Origin: Catenibacillus scindens
GTDB taxonomy: Bacteria > Bacillota > Clostridia > Lachnospirales > Lachnospiraceae
Length of the DNA: 64,000 bases
Assembly: GCF_014202115.1 (NCBI RefSeq)
Contig: NZ_JACHFW010000001.1
Span: 496,001 to 560,000 of the forward strand
Direction: 5' to 3'
Part shown: piece after piece, positions 34,934 through 43,844 of the stretch
How the letters are laid out: every line of letters starts with the position of its first letter
Position numbering within the stretch: position 1 is the stretch's first letter
The notes under the pieces: model-generated
Seen by the model: only the letters and a program-made list of their open reading frames with translations
The model's database searches: none
What the model was told of the DNA's origin: nothing
Made by a program: the position numbers and the translations under genes

Positions 34934-36523
34934 TTACTCCTGTGCAGCTATCCACTCGTCAAGCTGTCTCTGATACTCGTCAATAAGTGCCTGAACATTT
35001 ACAGAGTTGAGCTTATCAATATACTCCTGAAGGACTGCTTCTGATCCCTGACCGCTGCCGATCTGATCACGGTACTCCTCAATAACACTGGACACTGCCG
35101 CGGACTCATTGACAAAGTCGGAAAGATCGCAGGAGAATCCAAGGTATGGGGAAACTTCCGATGCTTTGAGATCAGCCTCAGACTGCTCTCTGAAATCTGC
35201 CGGATCGCCGTCCCATGGGTAGCAAAGGAACTGGTTAGGCACGCTGTAGTCAAACAGATGGTAGTCCGGCTCTTCATTGCCCTCGATATACTGAGCAACG
35301 CCGTCTACAACTTCATAGTCCACGCCTTCAACGCCCCATGCCAGAAGATTATTGATCTCAGGGCTTGTAATGGCCAGATTCAGGAATTTCACAGCAGCTG
35401 CAGGTTCTTTGGCTGTGCTGGGAACACAGAATGCAAATTTTGTACATGCTTCTGAAGATATGGTGCTGTTGTACAGTTTTACAGCGACCATAGGCGTACC
35501 TGCCGCCGCGGATTTGGCTGTCTCAGCGCCAAACTCTGCAGAGGAAATAAAGGAAAACAGAGCGTCATTTTTAATATAGTCCTCGCAGGAACCACCGGAA
35601 CCGCTCAGGTCAAAATAACTGTATCCGTCAGCCTCCCACTCTCTCACCATGGCCGCTGCCGCCTGGTAGGATTCTGTGGACATATTTAATGTTACCTGGC
35701 CGTTTTCATCGGCATGGACAATACCTAATGTATCTCCCAGTGTATCGAACACATCAGCGTCGGCAAAATTGCCGCTGACATTGGCGTTGGTCTGTAACGG
35801 GCCAGAACCCTGCTGGTACAGATACGGATAGAGATAACTCCACTTTTCACTGGAATGTACAGCCTCAAGGATTTCCACAAATTCATCAAAGGATGTCATG
35901 TTGCGGGCTTTCTCAGTGAGCCCAAGATCGTCCAGAACATCCTGTCTCATAAAGATATAGGCGGATGATACAACATTCCGGTAAGCGGGAACGCCGTAGA
36001 TAGCGTCGCCGATCGTTGTGGCGTCGAGCATATCTCCCAGAGTCTCTGTAATGTTAGGGCCATACTCCTCAATGTACGGAGCGATATCCATCAACTGGTT
36101 CTGAGCCATCATGTTAGAGTAGGAAGCCGATGCGAAACCGGTCATCATCAGGTCGATCCGCTCACTTCCAGCCATCATAATACTCATCTGCTGGATAAAA
36201 CTGTTGACATCAAGAACATTAATATTTACATGGACATTGATGGCGTCCTCAGTAATAGCATTGACCGCGTCCTCCACATGCTGAACATCCTTAGGCGCAA
36301 TGAAGGCATAATAATACATCTCAATCTCTGCCATATCTTCCAAATCTTCTCCGCCATCGGCATCTGAAGCGGTGGTATCTCCGGCATCAGCCGAAGCATC
36401 TTCTGAAACAGCCTGAGTACTGTCTGAAGAAGCCGCCGGTGTTTCACTGTTTCCACAGGCGCTCAGTCCGAAGGCCATACAAAGTGCAACAGCAATAATA
36501 CTTGAAAGTTTTTTTCTCAGCAT
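34934..36523 (-). CDS. Extracellular solute-binding lipoprotein, ABC sugar-type (DUF3502-like), orphan 2
   Basis: A 529-residue paralogue of the lipoprotein at 23128. The signal ends in the lipobox FGLSACGNS; an Asp/Ala/Ser-rich linker and a solute-binding domain follow (VEDAVNAITEDAINVHVNIN, NNLLAWGVEGVDYEV, LLAWG block shared with copy 1). Again no permease or ATPase gene is adjacent. It is divergent from an AraC regulator carrying a degenerate GH39 domain, which probably controls it. AAAGGGAGG precedes the ATG, and TATAAT is present about 40 bases upstream without a good -35. Confidence 0.87.
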   Translation of the reverse strand: MLRKKLSSIIAVALCMAFGLSACGNSETPAASSDSTQAVSEDASADAGDTTASDADGGEDLEDMAEIEMYYYAFIAPKDVQHVEDAVNAITEDAINVHVNINVLDVNSFIQQMSIMMAGSERIDLMMTGFASASYSNMMAQNQLMDIAPYIEEYGPNITETLGDMLDATTIGDAIYGVPAYRNVVSSAYIFMRQDVLDDLGLTEKARNMTSFDEFVEILEAVHSSEKWSYLYPYLYQQGSGPLQTNANVSGNFADADVFDTLGDTLGIVHADENGQVTLNMSTESYQAAAAMVREWEADGYSYFDLSGSGGSCEDYIKNDALFSFISSAEFGAETAKSAAAGTPMVAVKLYNSTISSEACTKFAFCVPSTAKEPAAAVKFLNLAITSPEINNLLAWGVEGVDYEVVDGVAQYIEGNEEPDYHLFDYSVPNQFLCYPWDGDPADFREQSEADLKASEVSPYLGFSCDLSDFVNESAAVSSVIEEYRDQIGSGQGSEAVLQEYIDKLNSVNVQALIDEYQRQLDEWIAAQE

Positions 36524-36739
36524 TTACGTTCCTCCCTTTATATACATCGTTTAACAGGATGTTTCAATTATACCTGGAAGTGTAAATTTTTACTTGCCGT
36601 TTCTTTCATAAAATTTGTTTTTCATTTCAAAAACAGGGCATTTTAGATAATATTTCATTAAAATACTCCCATTTTTTAGGAAAAATATTCAAATCCATCA
36701 AAAAAACAGCTTTCATTTTGCCATTCATTCTTTCTTCTT

Positions 36740-36768
36740 TTGACATTTCTTTGAGCATATTATAAAAT
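36740..36768 (+). promoter_or_regulatory. Promoter of the AraC-GH39 regulator gene
   Basis: TTGACA (36740-36745), 17-base spacer, TAAAAT (36763-36768), in the 297-base divergent region shared with the lipoprotein gene. Confidence 0.7.
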
Positions 36769-36820
36769 AGTTCTGTAAAGATTTCATAAATACATCGACA
36801 CAGGAGGGAGGATAAGTCCT

Positions 36821-38668
36821 ATGAAACGCCCATCTGAAATTACAGAAATTATGGAAAACTCCATCCATCTCATAAATGAAAGCTATAATCAGCAGCTCCA
36901 CTTAAACACCCTAGCCCGGCAGAACTATATGTCGCCGGCGACTTACTCCAGATATTTTTTTCAGCTCACTCAGTGCAGCTTTACCGATTATATTAACCGA
37001 CTCCGTGTGGAACACGCCCAAAAAGACCTGATCACCACCGGACGGCCTCTCACAGACATCGCCATGGAACACGGATTTTCCAACAGTTCCGTGTTCAGCA
37101 AAATTTTTCGCCAGTATACTAAATTAAGTCCTTCGGACTTTCGCAAAAAATATAAATCAAGTGACCGGAAAGAAAAGCCCACCCCGGCCGAAACATCCAT
37201 GGAGGTATCCCAAAAGACAGCGATCCCCTACAAAAAGCCCTGGCTTGACGCAATCAACGCGGGGGAAGCCTGTATCCTCATACGCTCCGATTTTCAAAAG
37301 CAGCTTCTGGACGTCACAAAAAAATTATCCATCTCTTATGTGAGGCTGTGGGATATTTTCTCCAAAGAGATCTTTCCCTGCGGTTTTGGCGAACCTACAC
37401 GGCTGGATTTCAACCATCTGGACAGTATTTTTGACTTTCTGGTAAACCATAACCTTAAACCGTGGATCAACCTGACAAAAAGCTCCGATGTCCCGCTAAA
37501 AGATATCGAAAATATTACATCAACGCCTCCGGAAGAGGATATCGCCCTGTCCCCGGAAGATTCTTCAATATTTTACGAAAATCTCCTGAAACACTGGATC
37601 ATCCGCTATGGCAGCGATACCGTCTCCCAGTGGAGATTTGAATGTTGGTACAATGACAGAAGCCTTGACCCGGACTACAGGGATAATTACCTCCTGACCT
37701 TTATTTTGATCCGGAAATTGATCAAAAATCTTATACCAAAAGCACGGCTGGGCGCTGTTGGAAACGCGCTCCCCAGTATGGCCGCGGAAATCGACACGCT
37801 TCTGGGACACTGGCCTTCCGATGCCGAACCGGACTTTATTTCAATGTTTTGTTTTCCTTACCAAAAAGGGGAAAATGAGGCGCCGGTAAAGCTGCGGCAG
37901 ACGCAGTTTACCAAAATGGCGCTGGATATTATGAATGGCATTCTGAGAAAACACCACATGGAACATATTCCTGTATATATCACTCAGTGGAACATAACCG
38001 TATCCCCAAGGAACGCTATCAATGACAGTTGTATCGCGGCGTGCAGCCTTTTAAGCAATATGGAAGAAACACTGGATCACACAGATCCCATTGTCTACTG
38101 TCATGTCAGCGACATCGGCGTTTCTCAGCTTGACACACTTCCACTCACTTTTGGCGGCAATGGCCTGATGACGAGAAATTCTTTCTACAAACCGTCCTTT
38201 TATGCCCTGCTTTTCTACAAAAAGATGCCGTCATGGCTTATTGCCCATGGTCCGGGATATATCATCACCACAGACCAGGCCGGACGCTTTGATCTTCTTT
38301 TATTTAATGCCTGTCCTCTGCCGGATCTATATTATCATCTGAAAGAATATGAAATCACCAATCGCATTGTTCTTCAGGATCTGTCTATGGGAAGCACATA
38401 TACTTTCAGACTAGGCATACATACTTCCCATACTGCTTATCGACAGCAGATCACCCGGCTCACTCCCGGACAAAATGATCTTTTAGGCCATCTACAAAAA
38501 TTCGGGGAATCCGTGGAAATCACTTTAGATGAACTGGAATATCTCTGGCACACAGCCCGTCCGGCAATGAATGTCCTCCATCTGACAGCCTCCGGCCAGC
38601 AGTTGGAAATTTCTGAAGAACTTAAAGCTTACGAAATTTGTTATATTTCCCTGTGCCCTGTGGAATAA
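36821..38668 (+). CDS. AraC family regulator fused to a catalytically dead GH39-like domain
   Basis: A 615-residue regulator. The N-terminus (about 25-112) is an AraC double HTH (LNTLARQNYMSPATYSRYF, LTDIAMEHGFSNSSVFSKIF). Residues ~135-600 resemble a GH39 beta-xylosidase barrel. Both catalytic glutamates seem lost: the acid/base motif W-N-E-P reads WYNDR with N278 at the Glu site, and the nucleophile motif ITEWN reads ITQWN with Q389. So the domain likely binds a sugar without cleaving it and acts as the sensor. It is divergent from an orphan sugar-binding lipoprotein, its likely target. Confidence 0.82.
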   Translation: MKRPSEITEIMENSIHLINESYNQQLHLNTLARQNYMSPATYSRYFFQLTQCSFTDYINRLRVEHAQKDLITTGRPLTDIAMEHGFSNSSVFSKIFRQYTKLSPSDFRKKYKSSDRKEKPTPAETSMEVSQKTAIPYKKPWLDAINAGEACILIRSDFQKQLLDVTKKLSISYVRLWDIFSKEIFPCGFGEPTRLDFNHLDSIFDFLVNHNLKPWINLTKSSDVPLKDIENITSTPPEEDIALSPEDSSIFYENLLKHWIIRYGSDTVSQWRFECWYNDRSLDPDYRDNYLLTFILIRKLIKNLIPKARLGAVGNALPSMAAEIDTLLGHWPSDAEPDFISMFCFPYQKGENEAPVKLRQTQFTKMALDIMNGILRKHHMEHIPVYITQWNITVSPRNAINDSCIAACSLLSNMEETLDHTDPIVYCHVSDIGVSQLDTLPLTFGGNGLMTRNSFYKPSFYALLFYKKMPSWLIAHGPGYIITTDQAGRFDLLLFNACPLPDLYYHLKEYEITNRIVLQDLSMGSTYTFRLGIHTSHTAYRQQITRLTPGQNDLLGHLQKFGESVEITLDELEYLWHTARPAMNVLHLTASGQQLEISEELKAYEICYISLCPVE

Positions 38669-38684
38669 AAAATAATGTCACTTC

Positions 38685-38718
38685 TTTCCCGGCTATTTAA
38701 TCAGCCGGGAAATTTCTT
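38685..38718 (+). terminator. Terminator of the AraC-GH39 gene
   Basis: TTTCCCGGCT with AGCCGGGAAA (38685-38694, 38703-38712), followed by TTTCTTTA. The stem overlaps the last codons of the convergent isochorismatase-like gene. Confidence 0.75.
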
Positions 38719-39235
38719 TAAATACCGGGCTTCCTGCTTTGCGTGTAAGTTCAAACAAAACAGCTTCCGTGGTAGTTACATATATGCCTTCGCTCTGGGC
38801 CCGCAGCAGCGCGATTTCTGTATCATAAGACTTTCTTGAGCTGATACAGTCCGCCACAAGCACCGGCGTATATCCGGCAGCTTTGAGATCAATACATGTC
38901 TGAAGTACACAAATATGCGCTTCAATACCGCATACAATCACATTTTTCTTTCCAAGTTCCTCAATCCTCGCCCGCACAGCGCCGTCTTCATAGCAACTGA
39001 AAGTAATTTTGTCAAAATAATCACTGCTTCCTACAGCTTCAGTAATCGCCGGAACCGTCATACCGATCCCTTTAGTATACTGCTGTGTCATCACCATGGG
39101 AACCCCCAGTGTTTTTAAGCCTTTCAGCAAAACAGCGCTGCGCCGTTCAAGTTCCTCATTGTCGTAGATGACCGGCATAAGCCGCTCCTGATAATCCACC
39201 ACCAGCGCCATTGTCTCTTCTAATAATAAACGCAT
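38693..39235 (-). CDS. Isochorismatase-family cysteine hydrolase
   Basis: A 180-residue protein of the isochorismatase/nicotinamidase fold. Catalytic triad: Asp in ALVVDYQERL (near 13), Lys in YFDKITFSCYED (near 82), Cys in VCGIEAHICVLQT (near 116). The cis-peptide GIEAHICV motif is typical of YcaC-like members, which hydrolyse amides or C-N bonds of unknown substrates. The ATG at 39235 has AGGAGG ten bases upstream. Given pncB nearby, a nicotinamidase role is possible, but the usual nicotinamidase metal motif D-x-H is not evident. Confidence 0.85.
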   Translation of the reverse strand: MRLLLEETMALVVDYQERLMPVIYDNEELERRSAVLLKGLKTLGVPMVMTQQYTKGIGMTVPAITEAVGSSDYFDKITFSCYEDGAVRARIEELGKKNVIVCGIEAHICVLQTCIDLKAAGYTPVLVADCISSRKSYDTEIALLRAQSEGIYVTTTEAVLFELTRKAGSPVFKEISRLIK

Positions 39236-39400
39236 CGTCTCTGAACCTCCTGATCTAGACCTCTTTGATTGAAAGCCGGACACTTTTCTGCAAGCCCGGC
39301 CCAATTCATATACAGTATATCGGATATTTCTTTTTTTGACAACGCGGTCCTGCAGTTTTTAATCTCCGTTTTTTCTCACCACATCCTATGTTCACTGTTT

Positions 39401-40075
39401 TTAAGAAACTTCTGCATTTTGAGACTTTTTACCTTTAGTTTGCCCGGATCTGTCATTTCCCATATTTTGAATATAATCAATAAGGAATGACGAGATAGTC
39501 ACCGTGATCACTGAAAAAATAATCCTTTGCCATGAAATATAAGTCAGAGATAATGCCAAAACTGTGAAATCGGTAAAGAGATAGGACCGAGAAATACGCC
39601 ACCGGGTTACTCTGGAAATCGTCAGGGCCAGGGCATCATCGCCGCCGCTGGAGCCTCCCTGGCGCACAATAATTCCTACGCCTACACCTACAAACAGGCC
39701 GCCGCACACTGCAGCCGCCAGGGGGTATCCAGAAAAGTCCGGAAGTATAGGCGGGAACATTTCCCAGACCTTATAAAAAAGGGAGACAGCCATAGTAGAG
39801 ATTACCGAAATCTTAATAAAACGTCCGCCCAGATATTTAAAAGCCAAAAGATAACATGTAATATCCAGCACAGGCGTAATCACTGCCGGGGACAAGCCAA
39901 GCCACCGCTCCACAAGAAGCATCATTCCGATCACACCACCCTCTGTAATACTGGTGCGCTGATGGATGTTGTGAATACCAAAGGTACAGATGGCAGCGCC
40001 AATAATAATTAACAGAATCCGTTTCCAGGACAGACCATCTAGTATCCTGTCTCTTGAAAACCATTTTTTTAACAC
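39401..40075 (-). CDS. YitT family membrane protein
   Basis: A 224-residue protein with five or six helices. The family pattern is visible: GIHNIHQRTSITEGGVIGMM near 33-52, then PAVITPVLDITCYLLAFKYLG, and GVGVGIIVRQGGSSGGDDALA near 133-152 (each in part). YitT proteins are widespread in Firmicutes and their function is not settled. Here only the membrane part is present, without the C-terminal DUF2179 domain many members carry. Translation probably starts at GTG (40075), eight bases after AGGAGG. Confidence 0.85.
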   Translation of the reverse strand: MLKKWFSRDRILDGLSWKRILLIIIGAAICTFGIHNIHQRTSITEGGVIGMMLLVERWLGLSPAVITPVLDITCYLLAFKYLGGRFIKISVISTMAVSLFYKVWEMFPPILPDFSGYPLAAAVCGGLFVGVGVGIIVRQGGSSGGDDALALTISRVTRWRISRSYLFTDFTVLALSLTYISWQRIIFSVITVTISSFLIDYIQNMGNDRSGQTKGKKSQNAEVS

Positions 40076-40135
40076 AATAAAACCTCCTAGTCATTTTTGA
40101 CGGCGGAAACAAAAGACCGCAGTCCTGCAGCGCAG

Positions 40136-40170
40136 CGTAACAGTTTGTTCCGCGCTGTCACGCGGCCTTG
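40136..40170. repeat. Dispersed hairpin repeat, partial copy
   Basis: Begins GCGTAACAGTTTGTTCCGCGC and is followed by a short CGCGCTGTCACGCGG stem. It shares the GTAACAGTT start of the family but lacks a clear right arm. It is upstream of the YitT and MerR genes. Confidence 0.35.
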
Positions 40171-40298
40171 CCATTTTCCTTTTATAAGGATATAATAGGA
40201 CTATTCATTGTATGGCCAAACCGCTGTTCTATAATCAAAGCATAAAGGCTATAGTAACTATAATGTCAAGAGCCATGGAACATAAAAGGGGTGAAACT

Positions 40299-41147
40299 AT
40301 GGACAACTATTTTTCTATTGGGGAATTATCAAAATATCAGAATATTTCCAATCAGACTCTAATTTACTATGATAAGATTGGATTGTTTCGTCCCGCCTAT
40401 GTAGATCCAGACAACGGCTACCGCTATTACAGCACCAGTCAGATCGACAAGCTGGATACAATATTGATCATGAAAAAGATTGGATTCTCATTAAAGGAAA
40501 TCCGGGAATATATGAAAGACTACACTATTGATAGCAGCCTGGTGGTTTTGCGCAGGCAATTGACTGTTATCCGCCAACAGATCCGTGAGCTTCGCCTCAT
40601 TGAAAACCGTCTCTCCCACCGCTGCTCCCAGATGGAGCAGGCCAAAGGTTATATTAAAAAGGAAGTCTCCGTCATTGTGGAGAATGTGCCCAGTCAATAT
40701 ATTCTTCTTGAAAAAGTGGATGCCCCCTACTCTATGCGGGAAATCAGCATTGCCACAAAACAGTGTTTTGCCGGCGCCTTTAAAGATTCTCTCCCCGTTT
40801 TTTTTGAGTGCGGCGTCATTGTACCCATGGAGCGTATTATCAGCGGCCGCTGTACCCAGGCTTCCCACGCGTTTCTTCCCATTGAAAAGACTGACAAAAG
40901 TTCCTCTATCCGCCGCCTCCCGGAGGGATTATGCGCAAGCATTTTTCATGTAGGCGATTATATGTCCATTGGCAATTCCTATAAAAAAATACTGGACTAC
41001 TGCAGTGAGCATCATCTGGAAATTTTGTCGGATTCTTATGAGTTCTGCGTCAATGACTATATCACCACCGATGATGAAAATGAGTATATTACTAAGATCA
41101 TGTTTTATGTCAGGGAAAATGTAACAGTTCATCCCGCCCATCCCTGA
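40299..41147 (+). CDS. MerR family regulator (BmrR/BltR-like)
   Basis: A 282-residue regulator: MerR winged helix at 1-75 (FSIGELSKYQNISNQTLIYY, then YRYYSTSQIDKLDTILIMKK), a coiled-coil dimer helix to ~118, and a GyrI-like effector domain to the end, as in multidrug-sensing BmrR. The ATG at 40299 has AAGGGGTG before it. The 3' end, coding VTVHPAHP, lies inside a dispersed hairpin repeat, so the C-terminal tail is repeat-derived. No efflux gene is adjacent; the target is unknown. Confidence 0.87.
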   Translation: MDNYFSIGELSKYQNISNQTLIYYDKIGLFRPAYVDPDNGYRYYSTSQIDKLDTILIMKKIGFSLKEIREYMKDYTIDSSLVVLRRQLTVIRQQIRELRLIENRLSHRCSQMEQAKGYIKKEVSVIVENVPSQYILLEKVDAPYSMREISIATKQCFAGAFKDSLPVFFECGVIVPMERIISGRCTQASHAFLPIEKTDKSSSIRRLPEGLCASIFHVGDYMSIGNSYKKILDYCSEHHLEILSDSYEFCVNDYITTDDENEYITKIMFYVRENVTVHPAHP

Positions 41148-41163
41148 TGGCTGAACTGTTACA
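41120..41163. repeat. Dispersed hairpin repeat, canonical copy, opposite orientation
   Basis: TGTAACAGTTCA ... TGAACTGTTACA with inner TCCCGCC and GATGGC; the reverse complement nearly matches 32943-32987. Its left half supplies the last codons and stop of the MerR gene. Confidence 0.7.
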
Positions 41164-41191
41164 GGAAAATTAGTTTATTTTGTCGAAGGTC

Positions 41192-41220
41192 TTGAGCTGC
41201 CTTTTTTAATTTGGTATATT
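41192..41220 (+). promoter_or_regulatory. Promoter of the Rpn-type nuclease gene
   Basis: TTGAGC (41192-41197), 17-base spacer, TATATT (41215-41220). Confidence 0.6.
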
Positions 41221-41345
41221 AGAGTCAGGAACATAAAAGGTACAACGAACGTCTGTCTCAAAGCAAGACAGGCAAATTTACTTTCGTATAAACGCTCTGG
41301 ATAATACAAAAGATAACAGACAAATCATACGAAAGGAATGACTAT

Positions 41346-42362
41346 TTGAGCGGCAACTCACATTACGAAGATATTATTTTTAAGACAGCCCATTTGTTTT
41401 TTGGCAAAGAACTGCTCCCCTTCTGGGGGATCACCGATGAGATCGAAGCCGACAATGGGCTCACAGAACTTCCTCTTCTCATACTGACAAATATGTACAT
41501 GGACAATACTTTTTTAACAACCACGGGGAAATATCTTCACTTTGAATTTCAGAGCCATGATGGCGGCGACGAAGATTTAAGGCGTTTTCATTCCTATGAA
41601 GCCCATCTTCACTATGTTACAAAAAGAGAAGTGATTACATATGTTATTTTTACCGGAGGTATAAAAAAGAAGGTTTATGAGGAACATTACGGTATTAACA
41701 CTTACCGTACTATACCTATATCCATGGCCGAGGAGGACGGCGATCTCACCTTATCCCAATTAAAAAAAATGCAGAGTGAGGGGCTACTCCTGACCCGCGA
41801 AGATCTGGTAAAACTTGCCCTCACTCCGGTCATGGGCGGAACATCCTCCATAAAAGACCGCATTCTCACGGCTGTATCCATCATAAAGGAGGTTTCGGAG
41901 GATGATAAGATCCAGATTTTGGCAATGCTTTATGCTTTCGCTGAAAAATTTGTCAAAAATGAAGAAGATTTGGACGAAGTGAAAGAGGTGATGTTTATGA
42001 CAAGGCTTGGTCAGATGATTTTTGACAAGGGCCTTGAGCTAGGTCATGAGCGCGGAATGGCACAGGGCTTAGCGCAGGGACTTGAACAGGGATTAGCGCA
42101 AGGCCTTGAACAAGGTCAGGAACAGGGACTTGAACGGGGGCTTGAACAAGGGCTCGAACAAGGGCTCGAACAAGGGCTCGAACAAGGGCTCGAACAAGGG
42201 CTCGAACAAGGAGCGGAACGTGTGAGCCATCTGTATTCCTGTCTTTTAAACGACGCCCGCATTGATGATCTGAAACGGGCGACCATTGATAAAGAGTACC
42301 GTAATAAACTACTTGAAGAATATCGCATTACAATAGAAAGTCCTCATCACAAAAAAGCATAA
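41346..42362 (+). CDS. Rpn/PD-(D/E)XK-type nuclease family protein with EQGL repeats
   Basis: A 338-residue protein. The N-terminal ~150 residues (LPFWGITDEIEADNGLTELP, then KYLHFEFQSHDGGDEDLRRF and THE Tyr-rich segment YEAHLHYVTKREVITYVIF) resemble the Rpn/PDDEXK transposase-like nucleases, with E-F-Q as the likely E-x-Q/K metal motif. Residues ~230-298 are a Glu-Gln-Gly-Leu repeat that should form a long helix. Translation appears to start at TTG (41346), eight bases after GAAAGGA, as no ATG fits. Members promote recombination or degrade DNA; the target here is unknown. Confidence 0.75.
   Translation: MSGNSHYEDIIFKTAHLFFGKELLPFWGITDEIEADNGLTELPLLILTNMYMDNTFLTTTGKYLHFEFQSHDGGDEDLRRFHSYEAHLHYVTKREVITYVIFTGGIKKKVYEEHYGINTYRTIPISMAEEDGDLTLSQLKKMQSEGLLLTREDLVKLALTPVMGGTSSIKDRILTAVSIIKEVSEDDKIQILAMLYAFAEKFVKNEEDLDEVKEVMFMTRLGQMIFDKGLELGHERGMAQGLAQGLEQGLAQGLEQGQEQGLERGLEQGLEQGLEQGLEQGLEQGLEQGAERVSHLYSCLLNDARIDDLKRATIDKEYRNKLLEEYRITIESPHHKKA
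42150..42209 (+). repeat. 12-bp tandem repeat inside the Rpn-type gene
   Basis: Five perfect copies of GGGCTCGAACAA, each coding four residues (EQGL), preceded from about 42058 by diverged units. Because the unit is a multiple of three, copy-number change keeps the frame. Confidence 0.95.
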
Positions 42363-42415
42363 ATTTTAGCTGATTTTATTTCACAAATGATAAAGTATGT
42401 TCCTGTGATTTTAAA

Positions 42416-42443
42416 GGGCGCCACCTGTGATCAGGTGACGCCC
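42416..42443. terminator. Stem-loop between Rpn-type gene and glycyl radical remnant
   Basis: GGGCG-C-CACCTG paired with CAGGTG-A-CGCCC. On the minus strand it is followed by TTTAAAAT, on the plus strand by GTTGTTAT; weak T-tracts in both directions. Confidence 0.55.
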
Positions 42444-42463
42444 CGTTGTTATGCTATACGTAT

Positions 42464-42730
42464 TTACATATTTTGAAATCCAGTTCGTTCAATGACTTCG
42501 TCCTGGATCATTTTTGTCAGTGTTGTGAAATAGGCGCTGTATCCCGCTACCCGGACAATAAGATCACGGTGGTTCTGAGGATTTTTCTGGGCGTCGATCA
42601 ACACATCCCGGTCAACCACGTTAAACTGCACCTGCTTACCGCCGTTGAGAAGGTAAGTCTTTGTGGCAAAGGCCAGTTTCATCAGATCTTCGTCGGTCTT
42701 TAATGCCACAGGATGGAATTTTATATATAC
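42464..42730 (-). pseudogene. C-terminal remnant of a glycyl radical enzyme (pyruvate formate-lyase family)
   Basis: The reading contains VYIKFHPVALKTDEDLMKLA, then QVQFNVVDRDVLIDAQKNP and RDLIVRVAGYSAYF: the last ~85 residues of a glycyl radical enzyme, including the radical glycine in RVAGYSA. The barrel with the active-site cysteine is absent. Family-like sequence continues upstream of the only possible start (GTG at 42709) to about 42730, where a stop and unrelated sequence appear, so I read it as a truncated gene. An alternative is a short GrcA/YfiD-like spare radical domain, but no ribosome site supports that. Confidence 0.7.
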
Positions 42731-42778
42731 TTTTATCTCTATTTTTAGTCAACGTCCAGATTATCCATGCTGCGGCCA

Positions 42779-43639
42779 TCATGATTTTTCAACCGCTTCA
42801 AACCCGTAGGTTGCCTCCCCTTCCGGCCACTGGCCGACGATCTCATAAATATATCCCGGCTGAGCTGTAAATGTCAGTCCTTCCTCTGTGCTTTCCACAG
42901 TCACATTTTCGCCATCAGGGATAGAATCTTTGCTGCCCTCACGATCCTCTTCAGTCCACCGGGTTACAGTAACACTCTCAGGCGTATAGGCGGAAACCAC
43001 AGTCATAGCAGTCTCTCCTTCCAGAGTGAAGGTCACAAGGCCATCGCTTTGAAGAACATGTTCTGAATCAACAGCAATCCCCTCCGTCTCACCATTTTCG
43101 TTGGTATAGCTCCATGTATATCCAAACCGGTCACACACCGCAGTCACAATAGCGTCAGTCTGTGTATAATTAAGGGATAATTCCGGCGGATTTGACGTAT
43201 CTGGCGCCGGGAAGAACTGATCCAGCAATTCCCCGTATTTTTCCACATAATCCTGATTTTCTTTTTCTACCCGCACGATCCGGGTAATGCCGGGATACTG
43301 TCCGGGATAGGAATTGAGCATAATACCGTCGCCGTAAACTTCCACTACGTCTCCGCTGTTTAAATCATCTGCGGAAATAGCGCTGCCATCCTCATCGGTA
43401 ATGTCCTGGGGCAATGTCCCCGTAAATGGACTCTCCTGATCAAGGTTTATAAATAAAGCGCCCTGGTCATTTTTCAAATATACGGCCCGGACAGCTTCCT
43501 GCTTTGTCTGCGTATCGGTTACTGTCTGGCTCTCACTGGCATTAGTGGCCACGGTTTCACCCTGTGTCTGGTCTTTGCCAGAACATCCCATAAGACTTAA
43601 TGATAAAATAAGGCATAAAAAAGCTGCTGTTTTTTTCAT
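42779..43639 (-). CDS. Putative lipoprotein of unknown function
   Basis: A 286-residue protein with signal and lipobox (LSLSLMGCSGKD), a Thr/Glu/Gln-rich linker, then two beta-rich parts: one with VYLKNDQGALFINLD and SGDVVEVYGDGIMLNSYPGQ, like DUF3221/OB-type small lipoproteins, and a C-terminal part ending IYEIVGQWPEGEATYGFEAV. I do not recognise a specific function. The start at 43639 is chosen for the MKKTAAF signal sequence. It ends about 50 bases before the glycyl radical remnant. Confidence 0.7.
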   Translation of the reverse strand: MKKTAAFLCLILSLSLMGCSGKDQTQGETVATNASESQTVTDTQTKQEAVRAVYLKNDQGALFINLDQESPFTGTLPQDITDEDGSAISADDLNSGDVVEVYGDGIMLNSYPGQYPGITRIVRVEKENQDYVEKYGELLDQFFPAPDTSNPPELSLNYTQTDAIVTAVCDRFGYTWSYTNENGETEGIAVDSEHVLQSDGLVTFTLEGETAMTVVSAYTPESVTVTRWTEEDREGSKDSIPDGENVTVESTEEGLTFTAQPGYIYEIVGQWPEGEATYGFEAVEKS

Positions 43640-43844
43640 CACTGTCACACTCCTTTTCCTATTCTAATATCCTTATAGTTTTCCTCATTTTTTTCTTTCC
43701 ATACATGAACCCTCAAATGCTTTCAGGAAGCAGTAAATGCAGAGAAAGCTGCGGCATCAAAGATTGAAAAATTCTTTTTTACTTTTTGACGCAGCTCACA
43801 GCTATAATATATGATATTTGCCAATGAAAATCAATGGATAAAAT

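Noticed and set aside
42150-42209. CRISPR-like array
   Set aside because: The repeats are 12 bp, contiguous, without spacers, and code in frame for EQGL.
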